NCBI RefSeq assembly: GCF_947488985.1
Contig: NZ_CANLBV010000024.1
Coordinates: forward strand, 1-50,468
Direction of reading: 5' to 3'
Length of the DNA: 50,468 nucleotides
From: an uncultured Vibrio sp.
GTDB taxonomy: Bacteria > Pseudomonadota > Gammaproteobacteria > Enterobacterales > Vibrionaceae
Below are positions 1-9,953 of this stretch, one piece after another. The position numbers and the translations under genes were made by a program. The first letter of the stretch is position 1; the number at the start of each line of letters is the position of its first letter. Under the pieces are notes generated by a model. It was not told the DNA's origin. It saw only the letters and a list, made by a program, of their open reading frames with translations, and ran no database searches.

Positions 1-35
1 TAGAGTCGTGAAGAAAAAGCCAAGCCGATATCCTA

Positions 36-101
36 GAAAAAACAATGCCGCTCACCTTAAGTGAACGGCATTAGAGCTCGTAAGCTCTGCTTTTTTGTTT
101 T
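36..101. terminator. Bidirectional terminator after acpS
   Basis: Two adjacent hairpins are seen. The first pairs 44-55 with 61-72 (one G-U or mismatch) and, read on the minus strand, is followed by a T run at 42-36, so it suits acpS. The second pairs AGAGCT (73-78) with AGCTCT (83-88) and is followed on the plus strand by T at 91-96 and 98-101, so it suits a plus-strand gene entering from the left. That neighbouring gene lies outside the window except perhaps for a few terminal codons. Confidence 0.75.
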
Positions 102-148
102 GTAGCGAGTCGCTAATCAAACATTAGATTCAGGTTGGTCGTAATCAA

Positions 149-529
149 TCAGGATTCGAGTAACACGGTCGCCACTGCGTAGTGACGCTCATCCGAAATA
201 GTCAGATGAATCGATGTTGTACCACTCGCCTCTGCGATTTCACGCGCTTTTTTATGTAGGCTCAGAACTGGCTTACCATACTCATCGTTTGAAATCTCAA
301 AGTCGTGGAAGGTCACACCCAAAGCAATCCCTGTGCCTAATGCCTTAGATGCCGCTTCTTTAGCAGCAAAACGCTTGGCAAGGTAACGCCCTTTTTGCTT
401 AAGTTGCTGGAATACTTCAAATTCAGAATCCGTCAAAATACGCTGAGCAAAAGCATCACCACTTCGTGACAACGCCTTTTCAATACGTTCAATTTCTGTA
501 ATATCTGTACCTAATCCAACAACTGCCAT
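149..529 (-). CDS. acpS: Holo-[acyl-carrier-protein] synthase AcpS
   Basis: Transfers the 4'-phosphopantetheine group of coenzyme A to a serine of acyl carrier protein, activating ACP for fatty-acid synthesis in the cytoplasm. The 126-residue length is the family norm. The metal-binding GTDI motif has Asp9, and the second signature FAAKEA is at residues 54-59 with Glu58; both are hallmarks of the group I phosphopantetheinyl transferases. The ATG at 529 is preceded by a good GAGGAA ribosome site. It is the last gene of the recO-pdxJ-acpS run and is followed by a terminator. The pdxJ-acpS order is the same as in E. coli, which supports the call. Nothing is unusual. Confidence 0.97.
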   Translation of the reverse strand: MAVVGLGTDITEIERIEKALSRSGDAFAQRILTDSEFEVFQQLKQKGRYLAKRFAAKEAASKALGTGIALGVTFHDFEISNDEYGKPVLSLHKKAREIAEASGTTSIHLTISDERHYAVATVLLES

Positions 530-591
530 GTTTCCTCTACTACTTAACTTCTATCTAATAATTCACAACGCATCGCTTACTACTTACAAAA

Positions 592-1329
592 CTAAGCGTT
601 GTTACGTGCTGTTTCCATAATTGCTTTCATGTCTGCAACGGCTTTGTTTAAGCCATCAAACACTGCGCGTCCCATGATCGAGTGACCGATGTTCAGCTCG
701 TATATCTCTGGAAGTGCCGCAATCGGGGCAACGTTATGGTAGGTGAGACCATGACCCGCATTAACTGTGATCCCAAGATCGTCCGCGTAGCTTGCGCCAG
801 CCGCGATCTTCTTAAGCTCGTCTTGTTGGTCTTCTTCTGTCTTAGCATCCGCATAATGACCCGTATGTAGCTCAATGAACGGTGCGCCACACGCTTTTGC
901 TGCATCGATTTGCTCACGGTCAGCATCGATAAACAGAGATACTTTGATACCCGCTGCAGACAGTTTTTGCGTCGCCGCTTTGATCTTCTCAAGCTGACCA
1001 ACGACGTCTAGGCCACCTTCAGTGGTTAACTCTTCACGCTTTTCAGGAACCAGACAAACAAACTCAGGGTTAGTATCGAGGGCAATTTGAACCATCTCGT
1101 CCGTTACTGCCATCTCCAAGTTCATACGAGTTTGAAGTGTTTCAGCCAGAATACGCACATCGCGGTCAACAATATGACGACGGTCTTCACGCAGGTGGAT
1201 GGTAATGCCGTCTGCACCTGCACGTTCGGCAATCTCGGCTGCGTGTACTGGATCTGGGTATTTAGTACCACGCGCATTACGCAGGGTTGCAATATGGTCG
1301 ATATTAACGCCTAAAAGGATTGAGCTCAT
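592..1329 (-). CDS. pdxJ: Pyridoxine 5'-phosphate synthase PdxJ
   Basis: Condenses 3-amino-2-oxopropyl phosphate with 1-deoxyxylulose 5-phosphate to make pyridoxine 5'-phosphate, the last ring-forming step of vitamin B6 synthesis. It is a TIM-barrel protein of 245 residues. The residues known to be catalytic in the E. coli enzyme are all present: His45, Glu72 and His193. The N-terminal [14 protein letters not shown] block is typical. Its ATG overlaps the recO stop codon in an ATGA arrangement, so the two are probably translationally coupled. Another gene in the window, epd, supplies the same DXP-dependent B6 pathway. Confidence 0.97.
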   Translation of the reverse strand: MSSILLGVNIDHIATLRNARGTKYPDPVHAAEIAERAGADGITIHLREDRRHIVDRDVRILAETLQTRMNLEMAVTDEMVQIALDTNPEFVCLVPEKREELTTEGGLDVVGQLEKIKAATQKLSAAGIKVSLFIDADREQIDAAKACGAPFIELHTGHYADAKTEEDQQDELKKIAAGASYADDLGITVNAGHGLTYHNVAPIAALPEIYELNIGHSIMGRAVFDGLNKAVADMKAIMETARNNA

Positions 1330-2054
1330 TTTCCAATACTCCGTGCTCTAGAGAGAGCTATGGTTGGCATAAATAGCTCTCTACTTTTTAATGGTTTGCC
1401 GCCAAGATACGGCTTTAAGGCTATGCGTGTAAAGCGTTTTGCCGCTTTTAACTGCTCTTTAGTGATAAACCTACGTTCGCTGATTGCAATAAGTTCATCG
1501 CCCATAAAAGTCAGGTTATCTCGACGCACTGAAGCGATGAAACCTTTCTGCTCTCGGTAGCGATAAGTCATGGTTGGATCGATGGCTTCACCAGTACCTG
1601 CGCAGTGTAAAAAGTCTACCCCATAGCCCATTGCAGATAATAGAGCCAACTCAAAGCGACGCAGTGCTGGCTCAGGGTTCTCATTATGCGCGAGCTCTGT
1701 TAAAGCATGAAGATAGTCGTGAAAAAGTGCAGGTATTGGTACTTCAGCCATCAATACGCGGCCGATTAGCTCATTCACATACATGGCTGAATACAGGTTT
1801 ATACCCGCGAGAGGAAGCCCCAAGCTTATTGGCTCAGCTTGGCGTAAGGTTTTCATCGAACCATTACCAGACCACTTAAGCAGTAGCGGCGTAAAAGGCT
1901 GCAATGCACCTTTCAAATTGGAACGCTTGCTGCGTGCGCCTTTAGACATCAACGTCATCCGACCGAACTCTTCACTGAAGACATCCAAGATCAGACTCGA
2001 CTCGCTATATGGTCGACGGTGCAACACAAAGCATCGCTGTAACCCTTCGCTCAA
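1326..2054 (-). CDS. recO: DNA repair protein RecO
   Basis: Recombination mediator that helps load RecA onto SSB-coated single-stranded DNA in the RecFOR pathway. The 242-residue protein has the expected N-terminal OB-fold region (opening [20 protein letters not shown]) and a helical C-terminal part. Only one cysteine remains in the region where zinc-binding RecO proteins have a cluster (near [10 protein letters not shown]), as is usual in enteric-type RecO. It lies in the conserved era-recO-pdxJ order, but a clear hairpin terminator separates it from era, so it may need its own promoter or depend on read-through. Confidence 0.95.
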   Translation of the reverse strand: MSEGLQRCFVLHRRPYSESSLILDVFSEEFGRMTLMSKGARSKRSNLKGALQPFTPLLLKWSGNGSMKTLRQAEPISLGLPLAGINLYSAMYVNELIGRVLMAEVPIPALFHDYLHALTELAHNENPEPALRRFELALLSAMGYGVDFLHCAGTGEAIDPTMTYRYREQKGFIASVRRDNLTFMGDELIAISERRFITKEQLKAAKRFTRIALKPYLGGKPLKSRELFMPTIALSRARSIGK

Positions 2055-2077
2055 TCACTTACCCTTATTACAGATAC

Positions 2078-2104
2078 AAAAAGAGAGAGTTCGCACTCTC
2101 TCTT
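2078..2104 (-). terminator. Intrinsic terminator between era and recO
   Basis: A perfect 10-bp stem pairs AAGAGAGAGT (2081-2090) with ACTCTCTCTT (2095-2104) around a 4-nt loop. Read on the minus strand, the hairpin runs into a short T tract (2082-2078). It lies downstream of the era stop and upstream of recO, so it could terminate or attenuate transcription inside the cluster. The stem is only about half G+C, so read-through is likely. Confidence 0.65.
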
Positions 2105-2159
2105 AAACTCACTATTTTGGTTTTCACATCCCACTAAGGAAAGTGAAGTTCAATCTAGA

Positions 2160-3131
2160 TTATAGATCGTCGATGTAGCCTAACGAGCGAAGTGCACGCT
2201 CATCATCAGCCCAACCAGATTTAACCTTGACCCAAGTCTCTAGGTAAACCTTACGACCGAATAGCTCTTCCATATCGATACGTGCTTCACGACCAATTGT
2301 TTTGATCTTCTCACCGGCTTTACCAATCACCATTTTCTTCTGACCAGTACGTTCAACAAGGATCAGGGCGTTGATGTGGAAGCCATCGTTATCTGGGTTG
2401 TAATCAAAACGCTCGATTTCAACCGTGACGGAGTAAGGGAGTTCTTCACCAGTGAATCGCATCAGCTTTTCACGGATGATCTCAGACGCCATAAAGCGCT
2501 GTGAGCGATCCGTCACGTACTCTTCAGGAAAGTGGTGGGTCGCTTTAGGTAAATGTTCACGTACATGTTTACGCAGTACATCGATGTTTTTACCTTGCTT
2601 CGCTGAGATTGGAACAACATCAACGAATTCCATCTTCTTAGACACTTCCATCATGTGCTGCATAACGTCGTTACGGTCTTGAACGTTGTCTACTTTGTTA
2701 ATACAAAGAACCACTGGGAAATCTGCTTTTCTCAGCTTGTTCAATACCATCTCATCGTCATCAGTCCAGTGAGTTCCATCGACTAGGAAGAATACTAGGT
2801 TCACATCACTCAGTGAACTGTTCGCTGCACGGTTCATCAAGCGGTTGATGGCACGCTTTTCTTCAATATGAAGTCCAGGAGTATCAACAAAAATCGCTTG
2901 GTAATCGCCTTCAGTTTCAACGCCCATAATACGGTGGCGTGTCGTCTGTGGTTTACGTGATGTAATAGAGATCTTCTGACCCAAAATATGGTTCAGAAGC
3001 GTCGACTTACCTACATTTGGGCGACCGACAATAGCGATGAAGCCACAGTGTTGGTTTTCCGGTAGGCCTGTTTGTTTGCTATCAGATGAAAAGAATGCAT
3101 CGATATCGAAATCTTGGTTGTTATCAGACAT
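2160..3131 (-). CDS. era: GTPase Era
   Basis: Essential Ras-like GTPase that binds the 3' end of 16S rRNA and checks small-subunit assembly. The G1 loop GRPNVGKS is at residues 36-43, DTPG (G3) at 83-86 and NKVD (G4) at 145-148. The C-terminal KH RNA-binding domain contains the [10 protein letters not shown] motif. At 323 residues it carries about 20 extra acidic residues at the N terminus compared with the 301-residue E. coli protein; the next internal start would remove part of the G domain, so the long form is chosen. It overlaps the end of rnc by 8 bases, as expected for an rnc-era operon. Confidence 0.97.
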   Translation of the reverse strand: MSDNNQDFDIDAFFSSDSKQTGLPENQHCGFIAIVGRPNVGKSTLLNHILGQKISITSRKPQTTRHRIMGVETEGDYQAIFVDTPGLHIEEKRAINRLMNRAANSSLSDVNLVFFLVDGTHWTDDDEMVLNKLRKADFPVVLCINKVDNVQDRNDVMQHMMEVSKKMEFVDVVPISAKQGKNIDVLRKHVREHLPKATHHFPEEYVTDRSQRFMASEIIREKLMRFTGEELPYSVTVEIERFDYNPDNDGFHINALILVERTGQKKMVIGKAGEKIKTIGREARIDMEELFGRKVYLETWVKVKSGWADDERALRSLGYIDDL

Positions 3132-3801
3132 TGCTTAGTTGCTCTAATGCTGTTTCAGCAGCCGCTTGTTCTGCCTTGCGGCGGCTAGTGCCTTTACCGA
3201 TAACAGGTTTATCCACACCTGCCACTTCACACTCAACCGTAAATTCTTGGTTGTGTGCTTCACCTTTAATATTAGTCACTGTGTAAACAGGTAGAGGATT
3301 TCTTCGACCTTGCAAAAACTCTTGAAGACGAGTTTTCGGATCTTTTTGAGATACTCCAGGCTGAATTGCTTCTAGGCGAGATTGGTACCAGCTTAAAATA
3401 ATGCCGCGAACCGTCTCGGTATCACTATCTAAATAGACAGCGCCGATGATCGCTTCAACTGCATCCGCTAGAATAGAATCACGACGGAAACCGCCACTCT
3501 TCAACTCACCTGGACCTAATTTTAAGTAATCTCCTAGTTCGAATTCACGACCTAGTTCTGCCAATGTATGACCACGTACTAATGTTGCACGCATGCGGCT
3601 CATATCACCTTCGTTTACCTTAGGGAAACGGTGGTAAAGATCATCAGCGATAACAAAACTTAAAATTGAATCGCCCAGAAACTCAAGACGTTCGTTATGT
3701 TTACCTGCGGCGCTGCGGTGAGTCAGCGCCAAGTGGATAAGATCGGCATCATTGAACTGATAGCCAATCTTTCTCTCTAGTTTATCAATTGGAGAATTCA
3801 T
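3124..3801 (-). CDS. rnc: Ribonuclease III
   Basis: Double-strand-specific endoribonuclease that processes rRNA precursors and some mRNAs and sRNAs. The RNase III signature ERLEFLGDS is at residues 37-45, giving catalytic Glu40 and Asp44. The second acidic pair, Asp113 and Glu116, sits in DAVEAIIG. The C-terminal third is a double-stranded-RNA-binding domain. Length is 225 residues, within one of the E. coli enzyme. It starts 26 bases after lepB and overlaps era, the classic lepB-rnc-era order. In E. coli this enzyme cuts its own leader; no obvious long stem is visible in the short lepB-rnc gap here. Confidence 0.97.
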   Translation of the reverse strand: MNSPIDKLERKIGYQFNDADLIHLALTHRSAAGKHNERLEFLGDSILSFVIADDLYHRFPKVNEGDMSRMRATLVRGHTLAELGREFELGDYLKLGPGELKSGGFRRDSILADAVEAIIGAVYLDSDTETVRGIILSWYQSRLEAIQPGVSQKDPKTRLQEFLQGRRNPLPVYTVTNIKGEAHNQEFTVECEVAGVDKPVIGKGTSRRKAEQAAAETALEQLSNV

Positions 3802-3827
3802 GCTCTCTCGATGTGTTATGTGATCGA

Positions 3828-4724
3828 TTAATGAATCCCACCGATGCGATTAAAGCGCACACCAGTAGGAATCCATGTTGGAAGTATGCTGTCTGAACCG
3901 CGTTCGAACTCAAAGCTGATCCAAATAGCAACGGCCTTACCAACAAGGTTTGCTTCAGGGACAAAGCCCCAGTAACGGCTATCAGCACTGTTGTCACGGT
4001 TATCACCCATCACAAAGTATTGGCCTTCTGGAACGACCCACTCGTTAACGCCATTGCGAGGTTGGTATGCTTGCACACGATCTCGGCGTAATGGGTTAAC
4101 TAAAATTTGGTGCTCTACGTCTCCAAGCTGTTCATTCAGCTGAATCAGAGGCACACCATCTTGAACAAATTGGCTTTCTTCAACGTTACTTAATTTCACT
4201 GGTTCACAGCTACTTGTACCCTTCGCTTGAATACAGATCTCTTTACGACTGCTATAGCGAATTGTGTCACCTGGCATACCAACAACACGCTTGATGTAGT
4301 CGATATTAGGTTGAGGTGGGTACTTAAATACGATTGAATCACCACGCTCTGGCTTGCCCGTTTCTACCAGTTGAGTGCGCCATACAGGGTCTTTTAGACC
4401 ATACGCGTACTTCTCTACCAAGATGAAGTCCCCCACCAAAAGGGTTGGCATCATCGAGCCAGAAGGGATTTGAAACGGTTCATAAATAAATGAACGCAGA
4501 ACCAAAACAAATGCAATTACCGGGAAAATGGAAACACTGTTTTCAACCCACCAAGGCTGAGCCGTAACTTTTGCGCTGGTTTCAGCGTCTAGGCCATTCG
4601 ATTGTGCTTCAACGTCAGCCAGTTTTTGTTGGCGCTTCTTCGCCCACACAAACTTTTCCAACGCCCATACAATGCCAGTCACTAGAGTTACGATCACTAA
4701 GATAAGCGAAAATGTATTAGCCAT
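3828..4724 (-). CDS. lepB: Signal peptidase I
   Basis: Inner-membrane serine protease that removes signal peptides from exported proteins. Two N-terminal membrane segments are visible (about residues 5-25 and 63-80), followed by the periplasmic catalytic domain. The nucleophile Ser90 is in PSGSMMPTL and the general base Lys145 in [12 protein letters not shown], matching the Ser-Lys dyad of the E. coli enzyme. The domain also contains the [14 protein letters not shown] box. The 298-residue length is usual for Vibrio-type LepB, slightly shorter than E. coli. It lies between lepA and rnc. Confidence 0.97.
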   Translation of the reverse strand: MANTFSLILVIVTLVTGIVWALEKFVWAKKRQQKLADVEAQSNGLDAETSAKVTAQPWWVENSVSIFPVIAFVLVLRSFIYEPFQIPSGSMMPTLLVGDFILVEKYAYGLKDPVWRTQLVETGKPERGDSIVFKYPPQPNIDYIKRVVGMPGDTIRYSSRKEICIQAKGTSSCEPVKLSNVEESQFVQDGVPLIQLNEQLGDVEHQILVNPLRRDRVQAYQPRNGVNEWVVPEGQYFVMGDNRDNSADSRYWGFVPEANLVGKAVAIWISFEFERGSDSILPTWIPTGVRFNRIGGIH

Positions 4725-4969
4725 TGATATCCCTTAAATTTCATTTCTTTAAAAATAACGAAAGTGAAAGAGTATAACCCTTTCACTCTGCTTAATATTT
4801 CTAATCTGTATCAATCATGCTGACTAAATGCTGGGGAGATTACGCAGGAAAAATCGTTTAGTTCGAGGCGCAAAGTGCAGTGACTAGTGGGCCTAATTAC
4901 AATCTTTGCAACAAAGAAATAAACGATTTTAACCAGTAATGCTCAGCAGGTAGTTAGTGCGATTGATAC
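4725..4969. other. lepA-lepB spacer with a weak hairpin
   Basis: No gene is seen in these 245 bases. A hairpin pairs AGTGAAAG (4763-4770) with CTTTCACT (4780-4787); on the minus strand a short T stretch follows about seven bases later, so it is at best a weak terminator after lepA. In E. coli lepA and lepB are close and cotranscribed; here the spacer is long enough to hold a separate lepB promoter, but I could not choose one with confidence. Confidence 0.4.
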
Positions 4970-6763
4970 CTAGTCTTTACCAACATGAAGAATCGCTAAG
5001 AATGCTTCTTGAGGCAGTTCAACGTTACCGATCTGCTTCATACGCTTCTTACCTTCTTTTTGTTTCTTAAGAAGTTTCTTCTTACGACTGATATCACCAC
5101 CGTAACATTTTGCGATTACGTTCTTACGCAGTTGTTTCACTGTAGAACGAGCAATGATGTGGTTACCAATCGCGGCTTGAATCGCGATATCGAACATCTG
5201 ACGAGGGATGAATTCTTTCATCTTCTCAACCAGTAGACGACCACGAGACTGAGCAATATCTTTGTGCGTGATGATAGCCAGTGCATCAACCGTTTCGCCA
5301 TTCAGCAATACGTCTACACGTACCATGTTTGATGGCTCGTAACGTTGGAAGTTGTAATCCAATGATGCGTAACCGCGAGACGTTGATTTCAGGCGGTCGA
5401 AGAAGTCTAGAACGACTTCTGCCATAGGAAGATCGTATGTCACAGCAACTTGGTTACCGTGGTAAACCATGTCTACTTGTACGCCACGCTTCTCAACACA
5501 CAGTGTGATTACGTTACCTAAGTAGTCCGAAGGTACCAAAATATTACAGCGTGCAATTGGCTCACGAATTTCTTCTAGGTCATTAACCGCTGGCAGTTTA
5601 GCCGGGCTATCAACGTAAAGAACCGTTTTATCTGTTTTTACAACTTCATACACTACTGTTGGAGCAGTTGTGATTAGGTCTAGGTCGTATTCACGCTCTA
5701 GACGCTCTTGGATGATCTCCATGTGAAGCATTCCTAAGAAGCCACAACGGAAACCAAAACCAAGTGCTGCCGAACTTTCTGGTTCGAAGAACAGTGATGC
5801 ATCGTTCAGGCTTAGTTTGCCTAGTGCATCACGGAAGTTTTCGTAGTCATCAGATGAAACAGGGAACAGACCTGCGTATACCTGAGGCTTCACTTTTTGG
5901 AAACCAGGTAGACGTTCAGTGCTGCCGCCTTTAGCAAGCGTCAACGTATCACCAACCGGTGCACCTAGGATGTCTTTAATACCGCAAACAACCCAACCTA
6001 CTTCACCAGTATTTAGCTCAGTGGTGTCGATTTGCTTAGGTGTGAAGATACCTAGACGGTCAACACCCCAAACTTGGTCTGTCGACATTACTCGAATCTT
6101 GTCGTTCTTCTTCAGTGTACCGTTCTTGATACGAACCAAAGAAACAACGCCAAGGTAGTTATCGAACCAAGAGTCAATGATCAGCGCTTGAAGAGGCGCT
6201 TCAGGATCACCTTCCGGTGGTGGGATAGCCGTTACGATGTTTTCTAGAACATCATCAACGCCTAAACCTGTTTTCGCAGAACAGCGAGTCGCTTCCATCG
6301 CATCGATGCCAACGATCTCTTCGATCTCTTCAGCAACGCGCTCTGGTTCAGCAGCTGGTAGGTCAATCTTGTTCAAGATTGGCACCACTTCCAGTTCCAT
6401 TTCGATTGCTGTGTAACAGTTTGCTAGAGTTTGTGCTTCAACACCTTGGCCAGCATCCACTACAAGTAGTGCGCCTTCACAAGCCGCTAGAGAACGAGAT
6501 ACTTCATACGAGAAGTCTACGTGTCCAGGCGTGTCGATAAAGTTAAGTTGGTAAGTCTCACCATCTTTAGCTTTGTAATCTAAAGTCACACTCTGCGCTT
6601 TAATTGTAATACCACGCTCGCGTTCTATATCCATAGAATCGAGGACTTGAGCTGCCATCTCACGTTCACTTAATCCTCCACAAACTTGGATTAAGCGGTC
6701 AGAAAGGGTCGACTTACCGTGGTCGATGTGGGCGATAATCGAAAAATTACGAATGTGCTTCAT
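4970..6763 (-). CDS. lepA: Elongation factor 4 (LepA) GTPase
   Basis: Ribosome-associated translational GTPase that affects initiation and 30S assembly. The G1 motif AHIDHGKST is at residues 11-19, DTPGH (G3) at 77-81 and NKID (G4) at 131-134. The C-terminal domain specific to LepA ends in a lysine-rich stretch (residues about 555-580). Length is 597 residues, close to the 599 of E. coli. It lies upstream of lepB, as in enterics, and downstream of the rpoE-rse operon. Confidence 0.98.
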   Translation of the reverse strand: MKHIRNFSIIAHIDHGKSTLSDRLIQVCGGLSEREMAAQVLDSMDIERERGITIKAQSVTLDYKAKDGETYQLNFIDTPGHVDFSYEVSRSLAACEGALLVVDAGQGVEAQTLANCYTAIEMELEVVPILNKIDLPAAEPERVAEEIEEIVGIDAMEATRCSAKTGLGVDDVLENIVTAIPPPEGDPEAPLQALIIDSWFDNYLGVVSLVRIKNGTLKKNDKIRVMSTDQVWGVDRLGIFTPKQIDTTELNTGEVGWVVCGIKDILGAPVGDTLTLAKGGSTERLPGFQKVKPQVYAGLFPVSSDDYENFRDALGKLSLNDASLFFEPESSAALGFGFRCGFLGMLHMEIIQERLEREYDLDLITTAPTVVYEVVKTDKTVLYVDSPAKLPAVNDLEEIREPIARCNILVPSDYLGNVITLCVEKRGVQVDMVYHGNQVAVTYDLPMAEVVLDFFDRLKSTSRGYASLDYNFQRYEPSNMVRVDVLLNGETVDALAIITHKDIAQSRGRLLVEKMKEFIPRQMFDIAIQAAIGNHIIARSTVKQLRKNVIAKCYGGDISRKKKLLKKQKEGKKRMKQIGNVELPQEAFLAILHVGKD

Positions 6764-6900
6764 AGGCTTGGTGTGACTAAACTCTTTGAATAGGGATAAT
6801 AAGAAAGCCGCTATGCTTCCAATCTAGCATCAGCATTGGTGGCGGCATTTCAATCAAGTTGGCAGATTCTACCCAATTTAAGGGCAATAAGCATCATAAA

Positions 6901-7371
6901 TTAGACGAGAGACTCACCTAGGATTCGAATCAAGACGACTTCTTGCTTGGATTTGTCTTCCATGGGTTTGGCTAACCGCTTCGCTAAAGCGATACCACCT
7001 GCTGTAAATAGTGTAGCACTAAGGATAACAATCCCCTCGCCCCCTTGGAGTAAGGGCTGTAGCAATAGCAGACCGAAACCAGCCCCCGCCATCAGCATAA
7101 ATAATGGGATAAGGTAAACAATCGCGGCTGACTGCAACAGGCTTTTTTCAGGAAAGCCGATCTCTACAACCTGCCCGGCCTTAACAAGACTTTTGGTTTT
7201 TAAGATCCAAAACAATGACTTGTTCCCAACAGCTTTGGTGACAACCCCGGTACCGCAGCTTTTTTGAGATGAACAGCTGCTGCAACTAGTTTGTTGTTCG
7301 CAACTCAATTGAACAAAGTATTGCTTACCTTTTTGTTCAACTGAGCTAACGGTCGCCAGCGCGGTCATCAT
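6901..7371 (-). CDS. rseC: SoxR-reducing system protein RseC
   Basis: Inner-membrane protein of the rpoE operon, known in E. coli to act in reduction of SoxR (with the Rsx complex) and to affect sigma-E activity mildly. The N-terminal part has a cysteine cluster (Cys24, Cys30, Cys33, Cys39) that fits a metal or redox site. Two hydrophobic segments follow at about residues 78-125. There are two adjacent ATG codons; the first, at 7371, overlaps the rseB stop as ATGA and has an AGGTG site eight bases upstream. Length 156 residues is normal. Confidence 0.93.
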   Translation of the reverse strand: MMTALATVSSVEQKGKQYFVQLSCEQQTSCSSCSSQKSCGTGVVTKAVGNKSLFWILKTKSLVKAGQVVEIGFPEKSLLQSAAIVYLIPLFMLMAGAGFGLLLLQPLLQGGEGIVILSATLFTAGGIALAKRLAKPMEDKSKQEVVLIRILGESLV

Positions 7372-8339
7372 TGCGCTGACACCTGATTATTGAAAATAAC
7401 AGATTGAGCGATACGCTTGGCTGTTGCTGGCGGGATATCCCCCACAACAGACACTTCTCTGTCGCCAATCACTAAGCTGTGTAAGGTTCTACGCCCTTGA
7501 CGTACCAACTGACCTTTCAATGAGTGTTCGTCTTTGTCGGCGATATATACCGAAAAGCTAAACAATCCATCACTGAAAAGTTGACTCTCAACCATTTTAT
7601 CGGTCGCCGCCATTTGATAACGACTGAGCTCATTCGACTTAAACCCTTCAGGTATCCAAGAGGCTTGCCAGTTGGTTTCACTCACCAAGCCTTCCGGCAA
7701 TGACAACACCTTCGGCAGTTGAGCTTGACTTAAGCCCGCCATGACCTCAGCAATTTTATCGTTCACCACATAAGAGATCGTACGGTATTGTTCAAGCACT
7801 TCGCCATCACGATCGAGCAGATCGGCACGCAGAGGAAGGTTCGTTTTCTCATCAACCCAAACCACGTAAGAGTAGCGCAGGCCATCTTTAGGTACGACTC
7901 GCAATACTTGAGTGGTGCTACCCGCTTCACGAGCTCGCCCAACTTTAACGAAGTCATAGTATTGATTAAGAGAATCGATATCTCGATTGATCATCGGAAT
8001 GACCGGGGCAACCATACTGCCAGATTGGATGGTAAATGGCTCTGTACCTGGCTCAATATAGCTCACTTCGTTGCCACGTCGAATCACCTCACGAACTGGG
8101 CCGCTGAGATAAATAAGGTGGGCGAGTTGTTGATCTTCGTTCACAGCATGACGATACAGCAGAGGTTCAATACTGCTCTTCTTTATCAGTATGTAGGAGA
8201 ATTCGTAATTTAGATGCTGACTGGCCTCGTTCATTTGATGAAGCAAAGCCTTAGCAGTCGGTTCTGTCGGTTCCTCTGCAAAGGCTGCTGGAGACATCAA
8301 GCTAAACAGTGTCAGTGCACTGACCAGGATTTTCTTCAT
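7368..8339 (-). CDS. rseB: Sigma-E regulatory protein RseB
   Basis: Periplasmic protein that binds the C-terminal domain of RseA and protects it from DegS; it senses lipopolysaccharide and mislocalised lipoprotein intermediates. A standard signal peptide (MKKILVSALTLFSLMSPA) is visible with a likely cut after residue 21. The remaining 300 residues form the LolA-like N-terminal and the smaller C-terminal domain of the MucB/RseB family. It overlaps rseA (ATGA) and rseC at its two ends, so rseA-rseB-rseC are probably translated in a coupled way. Confidence 0.95.
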   Translation of the reverse strand: MKKILVSALTLFSLMSPAAFAEEPTEPTAKALLHQMNEASQHLNYEFSYILIKKSSIEPLLYRHAVNEDQQLAHLIYLSGPVREVIRRGNEVSYIEPGTEPFTIQSGSMVAPVIPMINRDIDSLNQYYDFVKVGRAREAGSTTQVLRVVPKDGLRYSYVVWVDEKTNLPLRADLLDRDGEVLEQYRTISYVVNDKIAEVMAGLSQAQLPKVLSLPEGLVSETNWQASWIPEGFKSNELSRYQMAATDKMVESQLFSDGLFSFSVYIADKDEHSLKGQLVRQGRRTLHSLVIGDREVSVVGDIPPATAKRIAQSVIFNNQVSAQ

Positions 8340-8959
8340 TCAATGTCCGATTCTAGATGGGCATCTTCGATTGGCGATGCGTCACTGTTTAGTCTGAGCT
8401 GCAATTGATAGTCTTCCAATAACGCATTAACACGTTTGCGCTGCTCTTGTATGTTAGCTTCAGAAGTGGGCTTCTCAACAGAGTCACGCGTTAGGCTTAC
8501 TGGTTCAACCGAGCCTGAAAATGGAATCGTCTGAAGTACAGGTAGCTGCTCTGGTGCAGCAGGATCGCTACCACCATATTGCTGAACACCCAATACAACT
8601 GCTAATGAGACACACGCTGCCACGGCAACTTGTCCAAACTGTTGTAACCACACAGGAAGCTGACGCTTCGCTTGATGAGGTTTCGGCTGTTCTTCAACTG
8701 GAGTAACACTAGGTTCAACCGCTGCTTGATGCAGATTCGATGTTGAATTGTACGCAGGCTCATCCTCGAGCGCTGCTGCTACACTACTAGCGATATTCCA
8801 ATCTTGATTTTTTGGCGCATCCCCGCGCATTACGTCACCAATTAAATGATAACTCTGCCAGGTATTGATACTTTCTTGAACACTTTCAAGGTCTACAATG
8901 AGACCCTTATCGATCATTTCACCATCCATGAGTGCCGAAAGCTTTTCTTTATCAGCCAT
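8336..8959 (-). CDS. rseA: Anti-sigma-E factor RseA
   Basis: Membrane-spanning anti-sigma factor that holds RpoE inactive until cut by DegS and RseP during envelope stress. The N-terminal cytoplasmic part opens MADKEKLSALMDGE, typical of the RseA sigma-binding domain. One membrane segment lies at about residues 108-125, followed by the periplasmic tail that binds RseB. I start at the ATG at 8959 (207 residues) because a GGTGA site precedes it by five to six bases; an upstream in-frame ATG at 8971 has no such site. It lies 26 bases after rpoE. Confidence 0.94.
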   Translation of the reverse strand: MADKEKLSALMDGEMIDKGLIVDLESVQESINTWQSYHLIGDVMRGDAPKNQDWNIASSVAAALEDEPAYNSTSNLHQAAVEPSVTPVEEQPKPHQAKRQLPVWLQQFGQVAVAACVSLAVVLGVQQYGGSDPAAPEQLPVLQTIPFSGSVEPVSLTRDSVEKPTSEANIQEQRKRVNALLEDYQLQLRLNSDASPIEDAHLESDIE

Positions 8960-8985
8960 TATTTTCACCATAATTATTACAAGTT

Positions 8986-9564
8986 CTAGCGTTGCAAAAG
9001 AGGTTTGATTTTCTTTTCCACCGCTTCACGAGCTCGGAAAATACGCGAACGTACGGTTCCTACTGGACAATCCATTACTTCTGCAATTTCTTCGTAGCTC
9101 AAGCCCTCGAGCTCACGCAATGTCATTGCAGTTTTTAAATCTTCTGGCAGCGCTTCAATCGCTCCAAAAACAACTTGTTTCAATTCTTTTGACAGCGTTA
9201 AGTTCTCAGGGTTCGATATTTCTTTTAATGCGCTGTCTGTTTCGTAATATTCTGCATCTTCTGCATCGACATCCGTTACTGGTGGCCTACGGCTTTGAGC
9301 AACGATATGGTTCTTAGCGGTGTTCACAGCAATTCTGTATAGCCATGTATAGAAGGCACTCTCGCCTCGAAAATTAGGTATCGCGCGGTAAGCTTTAATA
9401 AAAGCTTCTTGTGCTACATCAGGTACATCACCAGAATTATTCACGTATCGAGAGATAAGATTACAAACTTTGTTTTGATACTTAACCACGAGTAAGTTAA
9501 ATGCCTGCTTATCTCCACTCTGAACTCGCTCAATCAACACTTGATCCGTTAGCTGCTCGTTCAT
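8986..9564 (-). CDS. rpoE: RNA polymerase sigma-E factor RpoE
   Basis: ECF sigma factor that directs the envelope-stress regulon. From the ATG at 9564 the protein is 192 residues and opens MNEQLTDQVLIERVQ, nearly the same as E. coli RpoE (191). Region 2 contains the FYTWLYRIAVNTAKN block and region 4 the SYEEIAEVMDCPVGTVRSR helix-turn-helix. A longer in-frame reading from 9603 adds 13 residues with no counterpart in E. coli and is rejected. An AGGAG sequence lies 11 bases upstream, rather far. The operon order rpoE-rseA-rseB-rseC is complete, and a sigma-E-type promoter lies upstream. Confidence 0.96.
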   Translation of the reverse strand: MNEQLTDQVLIERVQSGDKQAFNLLVVKYQNKVCNLISRYVNNSGDVPDVAQEAFIKAYRAIPNFRGESAFYTWLYRIAVNTAKNHIVAQSRRPPVTDVDAEDAEYYETDSALKEISNPENLTLSKELKQVVFGAIEALPEDLKTAMTLRELEGLSYEEIAEVMDCPVGTVRSRIFRAREAVEKKIKPLLQR

Positions 9565-9663
9565 TCGAGCGGGTACTCCTATTGTTATAACCCTCACCTT
9601 CACAGATACGGGTACTAATTATGCGAAATTGTAGTATTGACACCACCGTCTACAAGAGCACTA

Positions 9664-9692
9664 TTGTGACTAGGTCCAATACCGAAAGTTCC
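9664..9692 (-). promoter_or_regulatory. Sigma-E-type promoter of rpoE
   Basis: On the minus strand a perfect GGAACTT -35 element (9692-9686) is followed after 16 bases by TCACAA (9669-9664), close to the sigma-E -10 consensus TCTGAA. This predicts a start near 9657 and a leader of about 93 bases before rpoE. It would give the autoregulation known for rpoE operons in enterics and vibrios. Confidence 0.7.
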
Positions 9693-9953
9693 AACTTTCT
9701 TAAAATTATTTGCCATTATTGTTTCACAATGTGATGTAATAAAAATAGTTGCCCCTATCAATTTAGGAAACTTGAGCAAAAGCAATGGTATTGAGCAATT
9801 AAATATTTCTAGATAGTTGTCTACATCTTGATTTTACATAGCGTTTTAAGATGACTCTAGGAAGATTATAACAGTCTTCCCGAAACGCCTAAAACAAGAC
9901 AAAGCCAATCAAGAGTAGACAATTCTACTATAGCCCGGGATTTAATGAGTTTT
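9693..9953. promoter_or_regulatory. Divergent rpoE/nadB control region
   Basis: This AT-rich stretch upstream of both divergent genes has no credible ORF. On the nadB side a TATAAC (9867-9872) could be a -10 element, though its -35 match is poor. The same hexamer sits inside a dyad, GGAAGA (9860-9865) and TCTTCC (9875-9880), which may be an operator. I do not see a NadR-type TGTTTA/TAAACA box. The exact promoters are uncertain. Confidence 0.3.

Noticed and set aside
1..64. 3' end of a plus-strand gene entering from the left
   Set aside because: Two frames could end here (stops at 9-11 or 62-64), and the second hairpin suggests a plus-strand gene, but there are too few codons to support a feature.
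9565..9603. N-terminal extension of RpoE
   Set aside because: The extra 13 residues do not match known RpoE, and the start at 9564 aligns with E. coli.
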